Under the pieces are notes generated by a model. That model did no database searches and was not told the origin of the DNA. It saw only the letters and a list, made by a program, of their open reading frames with translations. Of a DNA stretch of 64,000 nt, positions 16,733-24,731 are shown piece after piece (the first letter of the stretch is position 1; every line of letters begins with the position of its first letter). Source of the stretch: Tardiphaga alba (GTDB taxonomy: Bacteria > Pseudomonadota > Alphaproteobacteria > Rhizobiales > Xanthobacteraceae); assembly GCF_018279705.1 (NCBI RefSeq), contig NZ_CP036498.1, positions 1,505,001 through 1,569,000 of the forward strand, written 5' to 3'. The translations under genes and the position numbers were made by a program.

Positions 16733-17835
16733 TTCTCAATTTTGATCCTGCTCTGCTCGCCGTTCCAAATCACGCATCGAGCCAAGATGAGGCTGAAGAA
16801 ATAATAAGCTGCCTCAAGTACTGGGCGCGGCCTTGTTTTTTTACAGGAGCTTTTCGCGGACTGCTTCCTTCGGATACTTTGACATTTCTCGCTGATAATG
16901 GGTTCTTTCCAAGCCCACCGAATATCTCAAAGTTGCTCGACAGTTGGAATTTAAGGCATGTTTACTCAACGGAAGACGTCAGACGCTCGATTAATTTTAT
17001 ACTAAGTCGATCTCAATCGGTTGAAGATGTCATTGATGTTGAAGTAACAGCGGCCGAGTTGCGACAATCGATGCCTGACATTTCGCAATATCAAGCGCGA
17101 CCTGTTTTGTTTGAAGCCACATTACGGTTGCTGGTCACGCTCGCGCTGCAAAGGCTGACGTCCAAGCCGGACGCCTGCGGGAACATTGTGATCTCTAGCT
17201 TTACTCGCCACTTAGGTATCGTTTCGATCCAAGCTACAGCAAATAGCGGCGCCGTTTTAAGTTCGGTTGGAGAAGTGCATTTTCCTTTGAGTACGACACA
17301 TAGTGTACTGCTTGCCGACGATATCAGAGACATAGCGCTGAGCGTCGGCGCGAGCGCGCTGTGGTCCCGTGCTCTTGATGCTGCGGGACTGCATTTTGCG
17401 ATTGTCGCCGAAATCCTTCAAATAGCGATTAGCGGGGGCTCTGCCAAAACGCTCGCAGTTCCATCGTTCCGAGTTGGTGCTGGGTTCTTTGAGACGGCAC
17501 AGCGGCATGGCGCAGTCGGCGCGGATGCAGCTAATGCGGATTTGCTCAGAGAAACATGTGCGAGAATTGTAATGGGGCAGCCAAAAAATGAAATCGGCGA
17601 TCTAAAGCGAGCAGACGCTAAGGGGGATTTGAAGCCGGTTGTTCGCACTTCCGATGGCGCGGCAGCGCGCCGAACACATCTGCTCAAGAGCCATGAAGCT
17701 CTCCGTTTGATGTTCTGGGAGCACAAGGACGGAACTGTTGAATTCGCCAATGTCGGACCGAAGGGCGAGCTTGAGATTGTTGATGGCTCAAGCGGTTACG
17801 TCAGTGAAGATGATTGCTGGTCGCATCCTTCTTGA
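16729..17835 (+). CDS. Unrecognised partner of the DUF3696 ATPase
   Basis: A 368-residue protein with ATG overlapping the ATPase stop (ATGA), implying translational coupling and a fixed stoichiometry. I do not recognise a family. It has no signal peptide or membrane segment. Residues 1-130 are helical and acidic. The middle (LFEATLRLLVTLALQRL, HLGIVSIQATANSGAVLSSVGEV) is strand-rich. The C-terminus ends RRTHLLKSHEALRLMFWEHKDG followed by short strands (VEFANVGPKGELEIVDG). I see no HNH, PD-(D/E)xK, TOPRIM or TIR motif. By position it is the candidate effector or regulator of the ATPase. Confidence 0.8.
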   Translation: MILNFDPALLAVPNHASSQDEAEEIISCLKYWARPCFFTGAFRGLLPSDTLTFLADNGFFPSPPNISKLLDSWNLRHVYSTEDVRRSINFILSRSQSVEDVIDVEVTAAELRQSMPDISQYQARPVLFEATLRLLVTLALQRLTSKPDACGNIVISSFTRHLGIVSIQATANSGAVLSSVGEVHFPLSTTHSVLLADDIRDIALSVGASALWSRALDAAGLHFAIVAEILQIAISGGSAKTLAVPSFRVGAGFFETAQRHGAVGADAANADLLRETCARIVMGQPKNEIGDLKRADAKGDLKPVVRTSDGAAARRTHLLKSHEALRLMFWEHKDGTVEFANVGPKGELEIVDGSSGYVSEDDCWSHPS

Positions 17836-17962
17836 TCGCACGCAGTAGCGTCGCGAACTCAAGTCGGTTTATGGGCAAACTTGGTGTGTCGGCCGCCCGA
17901 TCACTAGCCGCTATATGATAGGTCGAGAACGCCTATGATGGCGCTACATGGGGAGCGCTCAA

Positions 17963-19150
17963 ATGAAAACGTCAACTGTTCATGTCGTCGCTCTTGGCGC
18001 GATCTTGACCGCACCTTTCGTCACTTCATCACCCGTTAGTGCGCAACTTAAGACTGAGCAAACGTATTCCGGTGTCGTCATGAAAACACTTGGTCCATAC
18101 GATGGCATCGAAAGTACAAATGCTAGCTCTCGAGTTCGTTGGACCGGGGGAAAAGCGGAAATGATCCTGTGCGCAAAAGACAAAAATGGCTTGGATATTC
18201 TTGCGAGAGGAACGCTCGATAACAGCGTAGATGGATTACTTGTTGGATCGCTGACAACGCGCAAGGGGGAATCGCTTACGCTGACGCTACGCAAACGAAT
18301 GGACGACAAAAAGACGTTATGGGAAGGAGCAATCGCTACGGATGTAGGATTGAGCATTCGCTTGGAGCGTGATGATGGAGATAAGCGTAAGCGTCGCATC
18401 GACCCACAGATCGTAACAAAGGATTTCCTTACTAAGACTCCGTTCATTCCTCGCGATTTGTACGTCTCTGCCTATCCAATTTTCGATAGATTCGACGCAG
18501 CTATGGACTTATTGGCATCAAAATTCCCCCAATGGCGAGAGCTGGACTCGGATTGTTCGAGTTTCATTGATGTTGTCTTTCCAATGAACTATCGCGTCAC
18601 TGACGTCCGAAGGATAGGCGCTATCGTAACTGAGTTACGGAAATCCGGCTATTTTCACTACGTTGAACTGAGCATGCCTGAGTATGGTGGAATTCCCGAG
18701 CAGGTCGCGTTTTCTGCGAAAAAGTACCCGTATTCAAATGTTTCTGGGATGCTAGCTCACTTCGACAAGCTTGCCACGTCAGCGGCGCGAAACATATTCT
18801 GCAAGAAGCAATGTCAACCTGTTGCAATGAGCACAAAAGGAGCCAACGTTCGATTGTTCGAAATAATTGGTAGGAGTGAGGATCTTCACTTCCATAAGAA
18901 AGGCCATTGGGAAAAGTACGTGGTCGCGATGACCGGCTACTCTCATGAGTTGGAAGACAGAACTAAGAGTCTCAATATTCAGTTTGTCATCACTTCGGGC
19001 TTCAACGCCCCGAGTGGTAATGGAGAGCAGCCGCCGGAGACGCGCTTCAAGGAAAATCCAATTGATGACGCGGAGCTATCGACGCTTTCGTCAAAATTGC
19101 AGAAACTGATAGCGAAGACGTTAGGTGGCGAGTATTCAGAGGAGCTGTAA
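17963..19150 (+). CDS. Secreted hypothetical protein
   Basis: A 395-residue exported protein. ATG 17963 is preferred because it puts the signal peptide (VHVVALGAILTAPFVTSSPVSAQ) at the very N-terminus; an in-frame ATG at 17948 adds five residues. The mature N-terminal ~110 residues look like a beta-rich domain (TYSGVVMKTLGPYDGIE, VRWTGGKAEMILCAKDKNG). The rest is mixed, with RDLYVSAYPIFDRFDAAMDLLASKFPQW and a Cys-x3-Cys (IFCKKQCQP). No family is recognised. It is followed 1 bp later by a membrane protein gene. Confidence 0.7.
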   Translation: MKTSTVHVVALGAILTAPFVTSSPVSAQLKTEQTYSGVVMKTLGPYDGIESTNASSRVRWTGGKAEMILCAKDKNGLDILARGTLDNSVDGLLVGSLTTRKGESLTLTLRKRMDDKKTLWEGAIATDVGLSIRLERDDGDKRKRRIDPQIVTKDFLTKTPFIPRDLYVSAYPIFDRFDAAMDLLASKFPQWRELDSDCSSFIDVVFPMNYRVTDVRRIGAIVTELRKSGYFHYVELSMPEYGGIPEQVAFSAKKYPYSNVSGMLAHFDKLATSAARNIFCKKQCQPVAMSTKGANVRLFEIIGRSEDLHFHKKGHWEKYVVAMTGYSHELEDRTKSLNIQFVITSGFNAPSGNGEQPPETRFKENPIDDAELSTLSSKLQKLIAKTLGGEYSEEL

Positions 19151-19151
19151 C

Positions 19152-19550
19152 GTGGTCCACGGATACGTACTCAGAGCTATTGTCTGCTGGACTATTCTTC
19201 TGCTGCATGTTGCGACGATCATCGCGGCGCCGTTCTTGATCGTGAATTTCGAACACGCAATGCAGGTCATTCTAATTTTGATGCCCCTGACAGGTCTCTA
19301 CGTCGGCGTGGTAGTGAATTTCTATAGTCGCGACGGAATCGCAGATGATCAGGAGTCGTTCTCTCTGCAATTCTCGGCCTTGACCATCTTCCTAGTGTTC
19401 ACATTCAGCGTTGCCGTAATCGGCGTGCAATATCTTTATTACGGCGGACGTGTCGAAACTCTCGAGCAACTAAAGCGCGCTGTGGGCATCATCGACACCG
19501 CATTGGGCGTTTACAGCGGTTTCATGATCAAGAGACTTTTTAGAGGCTAA
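19152..19550 (+). CDS. Small membrane protein, three to four transmembrane segments
   Basis: The GTG at 19152 is chosen because AGAGGAG sits about 8 bp upstream, inside the end of the preceding gene; a GTG at 19125 would overlap that gene. The 132-residue product has hydrophobic segments around IVCWTILLLHVATIIAAPFLIV, VILILMPLTGLYVGVVVNFY and FSALTIFLVFTFSVAVIGVQYLYY, and an amphipathic C-terminus ending MIKRLFRG. No family is recognised. Coupling to the secreted protein suggests a shared envelope function. Confidence 0.7.
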   Translation: MVHGYVLRAIVCWTILLLHVATIIAAPFLIVNFEHAMQVILILMPLTGLYVGVVVNFYSRDGIADDQESFSLQFSALTIFLVFTFSVAVIGVQYLYYGGRVETLEQLKRAVGIIDTALGVYSGFMIKRLFRG

Positions 19551-19706
19551 GCACGGACAGCCTATTCGCTCACAAGAGTGACCATGCCCGAAATTCAAAT
19601 CTCTCTGATGTTCATCGAAGATCAAGCTTCTGGATGGACTGAATAAGACGGCGTTTTGCTCGCATTTCCCGCTACGAGGTTGAGCTCATAGCGGTCTGGT
19701 TGCAGG

Positions 19707-20912
19707 TTAGACGGAGCCGAGGTCACGCACGACGTTCACGCCGATAGCATCGACGGCCGTTCGGAGTGTGTCCGCAGCTAGGTGTGCGTACCTCATCGTG
19801 GTCGCCGGATGCTTGTGCCCGAGCAATGCACCGACAATCGGCAAGCTCAGACCATTCTTGATCGCAATGCTCGCAAAGGAGTGGCGAAGATCGTGCAGGC
19901 GGACGTCTGATAACCCAGCATTTTTCCGAACCCGATGCCACACTCCATCGATAGCCGCATGACCGCTTTGGATTCTAGGACCGATAATCACATAGGGGTT
20001 ATCTTCGAGTCTCGGCAGTTTGCGCAGCACTTCCAAGGCTTCGTTGTTGAGGTAAATGATCTTAGCGCCGGTTTTGCTGTCCCTCAGACGTAGGCATCGA
20101 TTGTCGAAATCGACTTCTTTCCAGAAGAGATCAAGAATTTCTCCCTTCCGGCAGCCTGTGAGCAGGAGCAGTTTGATCGCCGCTGTTAGATGGGGCGTTC
20201 CTGAGGAAATTTCTTCGTCACGAAGCGCTTGCCACAAGGCGCTGATTTCCTGCTCCGAAAGAAACCGTTCCATCTTTTTGATCTTTGGCTTCTTAACTCC
20301 GCTGGTCGGATTTAGTTGAATGAGACCTCGGCGGACCGCGAAGGAATATACTGCTCCAAGAACAGCTAGGCATTGAAAAGCTGCCCCCGGACCACCGATT
20401 ACATCATCTTTGGCCTTTTTTGCCTGCACCGTGGCGGGCAGGTGAGTGATGTCGCGAACTAGTCGTTCAACATCAGCACGCACGACTGAGGTTATTGGAC
20501 GCGAACCGAGGCGTGGTATCAGGTAGTGCTTTATGCGACTTTTGTCGCCGCGCAGCGTGCTTGGCTTTTTATGCGCTGTTCCTTCATCAAGGTAGTGCTC
20601 GCACAGGTCAGCAATGGTCATCTCACGAAGATGAGCGTACCGCGAAGCGAGAGGGTCGGTCCCCTGAGCAACTAGCGCAAGTAGGCGCTTAGCTTGAGCT
20701 CTCGCTTGATCTGGTGTCCAAGGGGATCCGTGCGTGCCTATCGAGTACCGGCGCTTGGGTGCCCCGCGCCCATTACCGACCCGATACTCAATGCTGTAGC
20801 TCTTGTGTCCGCCTTTGGAGACAATCAGAAGGAAGCCTTTAACTTCGGAATCGCGGATAATGCCGACAGCAACGGTGTCGACTACTCGCTTCGTGATCTT
20901 CTGAACGGCCAT
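19707..20912 (-). CDS. int: P4-type tyrosine recombinase/integrase
   Basis: A 401-residue integrase with the N-terminal arm-binding domain of the DUF4102 type (residues ~1-90), the SAM-like core-binding domain (~95-200) and the catalytic domain. Active-site residues are R255 (TGCRKGEI), H340 and R343 (LHDLRHSFAS), H366 (LLGHKH) and Y375 (TMRYAHLA). It lies 146 bp inside attR and reads away from it. It should catalyse insertion into and, with the HTH protein at 4298, excision from tRNA-Gln. All catalytic residues are present, so it is probably active. Confidence 0.97.
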   Translation of the reverse strand: MAVQKITKRVVDTVAVGIIRDSEVKGFLLIVSKGGHKSYSIEYRVGNGRGAPKRRYSIGTHGSPWTPDQARAQAKRLLALVAQGTDPLASRYAHLREMTIADLCEHYLDEGTAHKKPSTLRGDKSRIKHYLIPRLGSRPITSVVRADVERLVRDITHLPATVQAKKAKDDVIGGPGAAFQCLAVLGAVYSFAVRRGLIQLNPTSGVKKPKIKKMERFLSEQEISALWQALRDEEISSGTPHLTAAIKLLLLTGCRKGEILDLFWKEVDFDNRCLRLRDSKTGAKIIYLNNEALEVLRKLPRLEDNPYVIIGPRIQSGHAAIDGVWHRVRKNAGLSDVRLHDLRHSFASIAIKNGLSLPIVGALLGHKHPATTMRYAHLAADTLRTAVDAIGVNVVRDLGSV

Positions 20913-20923
20913 CGCTCCCCCGT

Positions 20924-20943
20924 GTCGACCCTGAGTCGACCCC
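20924..20943 (+). promoter_or_regulatory. Candidate integrase arm-type site (right)
   Basis: gtcgaccctgagtcgacccc lies between the integrase start and attR. It differs at two positions from 3331-3350 inside the left end and has the same orientation. It also sits where the integrase promoter should be, so it could allow autoregulation. Confidence 0.4.
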
Positions 20944-21057
20944 GTGCGCCAAATGCATGCCGTCGTGTGTCGGTCGCGAAAATTGTTAAGTCAATGATAA
21001 AGCTAAGCTTCCGGGGCTACTGTCGTGCAATGGCGGCATGTGTCGGTGGCCTGTCGA

Positions 21058-21105
21058 GGATTTTGATTCCCCCATGCGGAGGTTCGATCCCTCCCGCCCC
21101 AGCCA
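21058..21105 (+). repeat. attR: 48-bp direct repeat, tRNA-Gln 3' half
   Basis: This is an exact copy of 3233-3280 without any tRNA 5' half upstream, so it is the displaced 3' end of the target rather than a functional tRNA. The bases after it (ggcagtccgggcattcgg) should be the original chromosomal sequence downstream of tRNA-Gln. Confidence 0.93.
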
Positions 21106-21126
21106 GGCAGTCCGGGCATTCGGCCA
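21091..21126 (+). repeat. 36-bp direct repeat, copy 1 (tRNA-Gln 3' end plus flank)
   Basis: Identical to 53697-53732. It consists of the last 15 nt of tRNA-Gln and 21 nt of downstream sequence, and looser similarity continues for another ~100 bp. The two copies bracket the 32.6-kb catabolic region. Confidence 0.85.
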
Positions 21127-21442
21127 AGCTGCCCGATTTGCCGAGAAACGCCCGCATTCGGCGGGCTTTCGCGCACACTTGAAAGTCTCCGGCTGGCGCA
21201 ACCGACCCCGTACACTGCCAAAATCCCGAAAGTCTCTGGCCGAGAATTTGAGAATTACCATTTTCGGGAGATTGCAATTGGAGACCCGGTTCGATCGCCA
21301 CTGCGGCCCGAACTTGGCACTTTGTCTCGGCAAGTTCTCCAACATCGACCGTCGGGAGCGGGGAATTGATCGTCTCGACCGGTGCCCGATTGGCCCGTTC
21401 AAAGCCGCTTGTGGTCCCGTTCCTCTATTTGCCCCCCTGTCA
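21106..21442. other. Original downstream flank of tRNA-Gln
   Basis: About 340 bp with no convincing gene. It holds a hairpin GCCCGC-ATTCG-GCGGGC (21150-21166) flanked by GAAA and TTTC, probably the old tRNA terminator. The first ~130 bp are repeated with ~75% identity near 53712-53838. Confidence 0.6.
21150..21169 (+). terminator. Probable former tRNA-Gln terminator
   Basis: Stem GCCCGC/GCGGGC with a 5-nt loop is followed by TTT, 45 bp after the CCA end. The corresponding position of the second copy (53751-53776) keeps a hairpin with a different sequence, which supports selection for structure. Confidence 0.5.
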
Positions 21443-22180
21443 TCAGGTAACGGTATTCCCGAATTGCCGATCGCCGAAGAGACCGTCCCACGCAGCGCCG
21501 GACGGCTTCTGGCGGGATTCGCGATCAGACAGCAGCGCATAGCCACGCCGCACGCCGGGGCGGACCTTCATTCTCTCGTTCCAGGCGGACACGTTGGGGT
21601 AATCGGCGAGGTCGACATTCTGGAGCTTGCGCGGCGTGATCCAGGGCCAGATGGCCATGTCGACGATGGAGAACTCATCGACCACGAATTCCCGATCTCT
21701 CAATCTGCGATCGAGCACGCTGTAGAGGCGGTTCGCTTCCTTGCTGTAGCGATCGGAAGCGTAAGGCATGTGTTCAGGAGCATAATGATTGAAATGGTGG
21801 GCCTGACCCAGCATGGGGCCGAAAGCGCTCATCTGCCACATCAGCCATTGCATGCATTCGGAACGGCGTCGATCGCAGTCGGGAAGAAAACGATTTTCCC
21901 TCTTCGCCAGATGCCAGAGGATGGCGCCCGACTCGAAGACGACCAGCGGCGACGTGTGACGATGATCAACGATGGTGGGAATCTTATTGTTCGGATTGAG
22001 CGCGAGATAATCGGCCGCGAATTGCTCGCCGTCGAGCGTGTTGATTGAAACGAGGTTGTACGGGATCGACGCTTCTTCGAGAAAGATCGAGATCTTGCGA
22101 CCGTTCGGCGTGGGCCAGGTGAAGAAGTCGAGATCCGCCGAGCCGCGCGGACGCAGCTCTGGCGCTTCACGGATGTCCAT
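21443..22180 (-). CDS. Glutathione S-transferase family protein (YfcG/Ure2p-like)
   Basis: A 245-residue protein with a thioredoxin-like N-domain (DLDFFTWPTPNGRKISIFLEE) and the glutathione-binding IPTIVDH...VVFESGAILWHLA; the cis-Pro and E-S-G pair are present. An alpha-helical C-domain follows, with the N-capping stretch FSIVDMAIWPW. The TPNG start of helix 1 is typical of the Nu/YfcG group, which acts as disulfide-bond reductases. ATG 22180 is chosen over a far upstream start that would intrude into the ligase gene. It overlaps the ligase stop by 14 bp and is last in a four-gene minus-strand operon. Confidence 0.9.
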   Translation of the reverse strand: MDIREAPELRPRGSADLDFFTWPTPNGRKISIFLEEASIPYNLVSINTLDGEQFAADYLALNPNNKIPTIVDHRHTSPLVVFESGAILWHLAKRENRFLPDCDRRRSECMQWLMWQMSAFGPMLGQAHHFNHYAPEHMPYASDRYSKEANRLYSVLDRRLRDREFVVDEFSIVDMAIWPWITPRKLQNVDLADYPNVSAWNERMKVRPGVRRGYALLSDRESRQKPSGAAWDGLFGDRQFGNTVT

Positions 22181-23741
22181 GGTTCGGCGCCTCCCGGGCA
22201 AAAGCTGCGCGCAGCTCGGGCTTGGATATCTTGCCGGCAGCGGAATGAGGAATGGCGTCGACGAAGCGAATATATTTGGGTAGCTTGAAGCGTGCCAGAT
22301 TGTTGGCACAGTGTGAAATGACATCCGCGGCGGTCAGTACCGTGCCGCTACGGCGTACGACATAGGCGCAGCCTACTTCGCCCCATTTTGAATCCGCGAC
22401 CCCGATCACGGCCGCCTCGACGACACCGGAAATGCCCGAAAGGACGTTCTCGATCTCCGCGGGATAAACATTTTCGCCACCGGAGATGTACATGTCTTTC
22501 CAGCGATCGACGATCGCGTAGTAGCCGTCCGCATCGCATTGCGCGGCATCACCCGTCAGAAACCAGCCTTGATGAAATGCTTCTGCCGTGGCTGCCGGCT
22601 GCCGCCAATAGCCCGGGGTGACCGTCGGGCCCCTGATTGCCAGCTGGCCGACGGCATCAGGGGAGGCGTGCTGGAAGTCGTCGTCGAATATTGTCAGCTC
22701 AGCATGCATCACCGGCTGCCCGGCCGAGCCGATTTTTGTGAACGCGTCGCGAGCTGCCAACATGGTGCCGAGCGTGGTTGTCTCGGTCATGCCCCAGCCT
22801 TGCTGCAGCTTCACGCCCTTTTTCGCATAGGCTTCGAGCAATGCCATGGGCGACGGAGCGCCGCCGACCGTGAGGCATTCAAGATGAGAGAGGTCCGTGT
22901 CGGCATAGGCCGGGAGTTCGGCGATCATGCTGAAATTAGTCGGTACCCCGAACGAGTGAGTGATGGAAAATCGAGGGTCTCCCAGTATTGCCAGAGCCTG
23001 TCCAGGATCGAACGTTCTCATCAGAATGTTGTGGCCGCCCGCATGGAAGATGAAGTTTGCCATCAGGAAGAGGCCACCGACATGGAAGAGCGGAAGAAAC
23101 GTCAAGCCGTTCGACGTGCCCTTGACGCTGGCTTTCATCATCCCGTTCACAGCAGAGAAAATCGTCATCCGGTGCGTGATGATCACGCCTTTCGGCTGAC
23201 CGGTGGTGCCGGACGTATACATGATGGCGAAGATATCACTATGCGTGACGGGCACGGCCTCCAAACTGGCATCGTGTTCGGCGATGCCGGTTTCATAGGG
23301 CGATGCCTGGCCATCCCGCGTCTCGATGAGATTCGGGACGATGCCGCTTGCATGAAATGCCTCCGCCATGAGCGAGAACTCATGGCCATATATCAGAAGC
23401 CGGGGCTCGGCATTCCGGATGATGGCCGAGAGTTCGGCCTGCGCCAGTCGCCAATTCAGAGGAACGAATATGGCGCCGAGCTTTCGGCAAGCGAATTGAA
23501 TCTCGAAAATGTCAGTCGAGTTGTGACACAGGACCGCGACCCGCTCGCCTGGACCGATTTTCTTTGTGCGCAAGAAGGAGGCGAGGCGGGAGCAACGCTC
23601 ATTCATGGCGCGGTAGGTGTAGGTGCGCCTGGAATGGACGTCCGTCATCGCCAGCTTGTCCGGCGTCTGCTGCGCGTAGTGCCCGATCCAGTCGGGAGCG
23701 GCGTAATTGGCTAGTTCGCTTGATGCAGGTGCTGCCAACAT
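22167..23741 (-). CDS. Acyl-CoA synthetase (AMP-dependent ligase)
   Basis: A 524-residue ANL-superfamily ligase. It has the P-loop YTSGTTGQPKGVIITH, the A5 motif GWGMTETT, hinge-region motif GWFLTGDAAQ...DRWKDMYISGGENVYPAEIE and the catalytic Lys in GKISKPEL near the C-terminus. It activates a carboxylic acid (fatty or aromatic) to its CoA ester via an acyl-AMP. The start at 23741 overlaps the upstream GST-like gene by 31 bp; a longer frame to 23825 would overlap further. Two GST-like neighbours and a solute receptor suggest catabolism of an imported acid. The substrate is unknown. Confidence 0.92.
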   Translation of the reverse strand: MLAAPASSELANYAAPDWIGHYAQQTPDKLAMTDVHSRRTYTYRAMNERCSRLASFLRTKKIGPGERVAVLCHNSTDIFEIQFACRKLGAIFVPLNWRLAQAELSAIIRNAEPRLLIYGHEFSLMAEAFHASGIVPNLIETRDGQASPYETGIAEHDASLEAVPVTHSDIFAIMYTSGTTGQPKGVIITHRMTIFSAVNGMMKASVKGTSNGLTFLPLFHVGGLFLMANFIFHAGGHNILMRTFDPGQALAILGDPRFSITHSFGVPTNFSMIAELPAYADTDLSHLECLTVGGAPSPMALLEAYAKKGVKLQQGWGMTETTTLGTMLAARDAFTKIGSAGQPVMHAELTIFDDDFQHASPDAVGQLAIRGPTVTPGYWRQPAATAEAFHQGWFLTGDAAQCDADGYYAIVDRWKDMYISGGENVYPAEIENVLSGISGVVEAAVIGVADSKWGEVGCAYVVRRSGTVLTAADVISHCANNLARFKLPKYIRFVDAIPHSAAGKISKPELRAAFAREAPNHGHP

Positions 23742-24721
23742 CCAGTCCGCTCCAATATCGGCTTGAGGATGACACGATCTGTCTGAGAGAGCGCCCCGAA
23801 ACGCTCCCGGATCTGATCGAGACATTTGACCTGGTATTTGAATGGCGTGAGCGCGTAGGGATGGCCCCAGACGTTCATCTCCAGGTGCGGAAGGTCCTTG
23901 CGATAGGCATCGGCATTCGCCACCAGAAAAGGCAGATAGAGTTCGCCTGCGATTGCCAGAAGTCCTTCCGCAAACGGTCCCAGTGCTTGTTCGCAGTCAT
24001 ACCAGGCGCCTTCGACGCCAGACGCATCATCGAGACGGCGGACCCAGTGGTCCGTGAATGGCGCAATATCCCGCATGATGCGCATGGGGGTCGGATCAGT
24101 CGCCAATTCGCTCAGCTGACCGAACCAAGCGAAGTCCGCCAGGGAGGGTCGCGATCCGAAGATGTAACGCGTCATCCCGATATGCGGCTCGAACGCCTTC
24201 AGGATCCGACGGTAGCTTTCCTGCAGCAGCGGGCGGTTCTCGTCGGTCGCACCGAGGATCGGCATCCTGGAGGTTTGCCTCTGGCGCATGAACTCGACCT
24301 CGGCAGCGCTGCCCGGTTCGGCGTCGGCGACAGACCATTCTTCCGCGGCCCACCGGGAGACATAGCCTTGGTCTTCCGGATCCCACCAGCGATAGAGGAA
24401 CAGCGGTTTGACTGCCCATTCGTCTGCGAGATCTTCCAGGAGGTCGCAGATGAACGCGACGGCGCTATGGGCCGGTATGATCGAGCGCCCTTGATGACGG
24501 CGCTCAAGGTCATAAGCGAGGGTGGTCGTCTCATTCCGATAGCTGCCGTCCGGATATTGCAGCACTGGAATGAGCATCGGTTTCAGCGAAGATGTGGCTT
24601 CGCGGAGAGACCTGTTCATGATCACCCAGTCGAAGGCGATCCGCCGATAGCGCATGATCGCACGCAGCTTGAGTGCGTATGGCGAAGCGGTCGAACCGAT
24701 CAACCGGTAGCGTTCGGTCAT
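23711..24721 (-). CDS. Glutathione S-transferase-like protein
   Basis: A 336-residue protein with an N-terminal thioredoxin-like domain (YRLIGSTASPYALKLRAIM, where S-P replaces the usual C-P or S-rich helix start; LIPVLQYPDGS; RNETTTLAYDLE) and a long helical C-domain including GSRPSLADFAWFGQL. It is about 100 residues longer than standard GSTs, with the extra part after the C-domain. A glutathione-dependent conjugation, dehalogenation or isomerase role is inferred. It is 10 bp downstream of the receptor gene, so co-transcribed. Confidence 0.85.
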   Translation of the reverse strand: MTERYRLIGSTASPYALKLRAIMRYRRIAFDWVIMNRSLREATSSLKPMLIPVLQYPDGSYRNETTTLAYDLERRHQGRSIIPAHSAVAFICDLLEDLADEWAVKPLFLYRWWDPEDQGYVSRWAAEEWSVADAEPGSAAEVEFMRQRQTSRMPILGATDENRPLLQESYRRILKAFEPHIGMTRYIFGSRPSLADFAWFGQLSELATDPTPMRIMRDIAPFTDHWVRRLDDASGVEGAWYDCEQALGPFAEGLLAIAGELYLPFLVANADAYRKDLPHLEMNVWGHPYALTPFKYQVKCLDQIRERFGALSQTDRVILKPILERTGCWQHLHQAN

Positions 24722-24731
24722 TCACTGTTCC

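Larger units (their letters stand above)
3233..21105. mobile_element. Integrative element inserted in tRNA-Gln
   Basis: The borders are two exact 48-bp copies of the tRNA-Gln 3' end (3233-3280 and 21058-21105). Inside the right border lies a P4-type tyrosine integrase. The cargo includes an AlpA-like HTH protein, a HUH Rep-like protein, a serine recombinase and defence-like genes. Base composition is visibly lower in GC than the flanks. No relaxosome, type IV secretion or phage structural genes are seen, so I infer an integrative mobilizable or Rep-bearing island rather than a self-transmissible ICE or prophage. Confidence 0.9.

Noticed and set aside
21058..21105. A second tRNA-Gln gene
   Set aside because: Only the 3' 48 nt are present; upstream bases do not form the acceptor 5' strand, D-arm or anticodon 5' stem. 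It is the attR copy.
20986..22048. Long frames on both strands across attR (20986-21546 minus, 21038-22048 plus)
   Set aside because: They read through the tRNA fragment and antisense to the GST gene; no family features.
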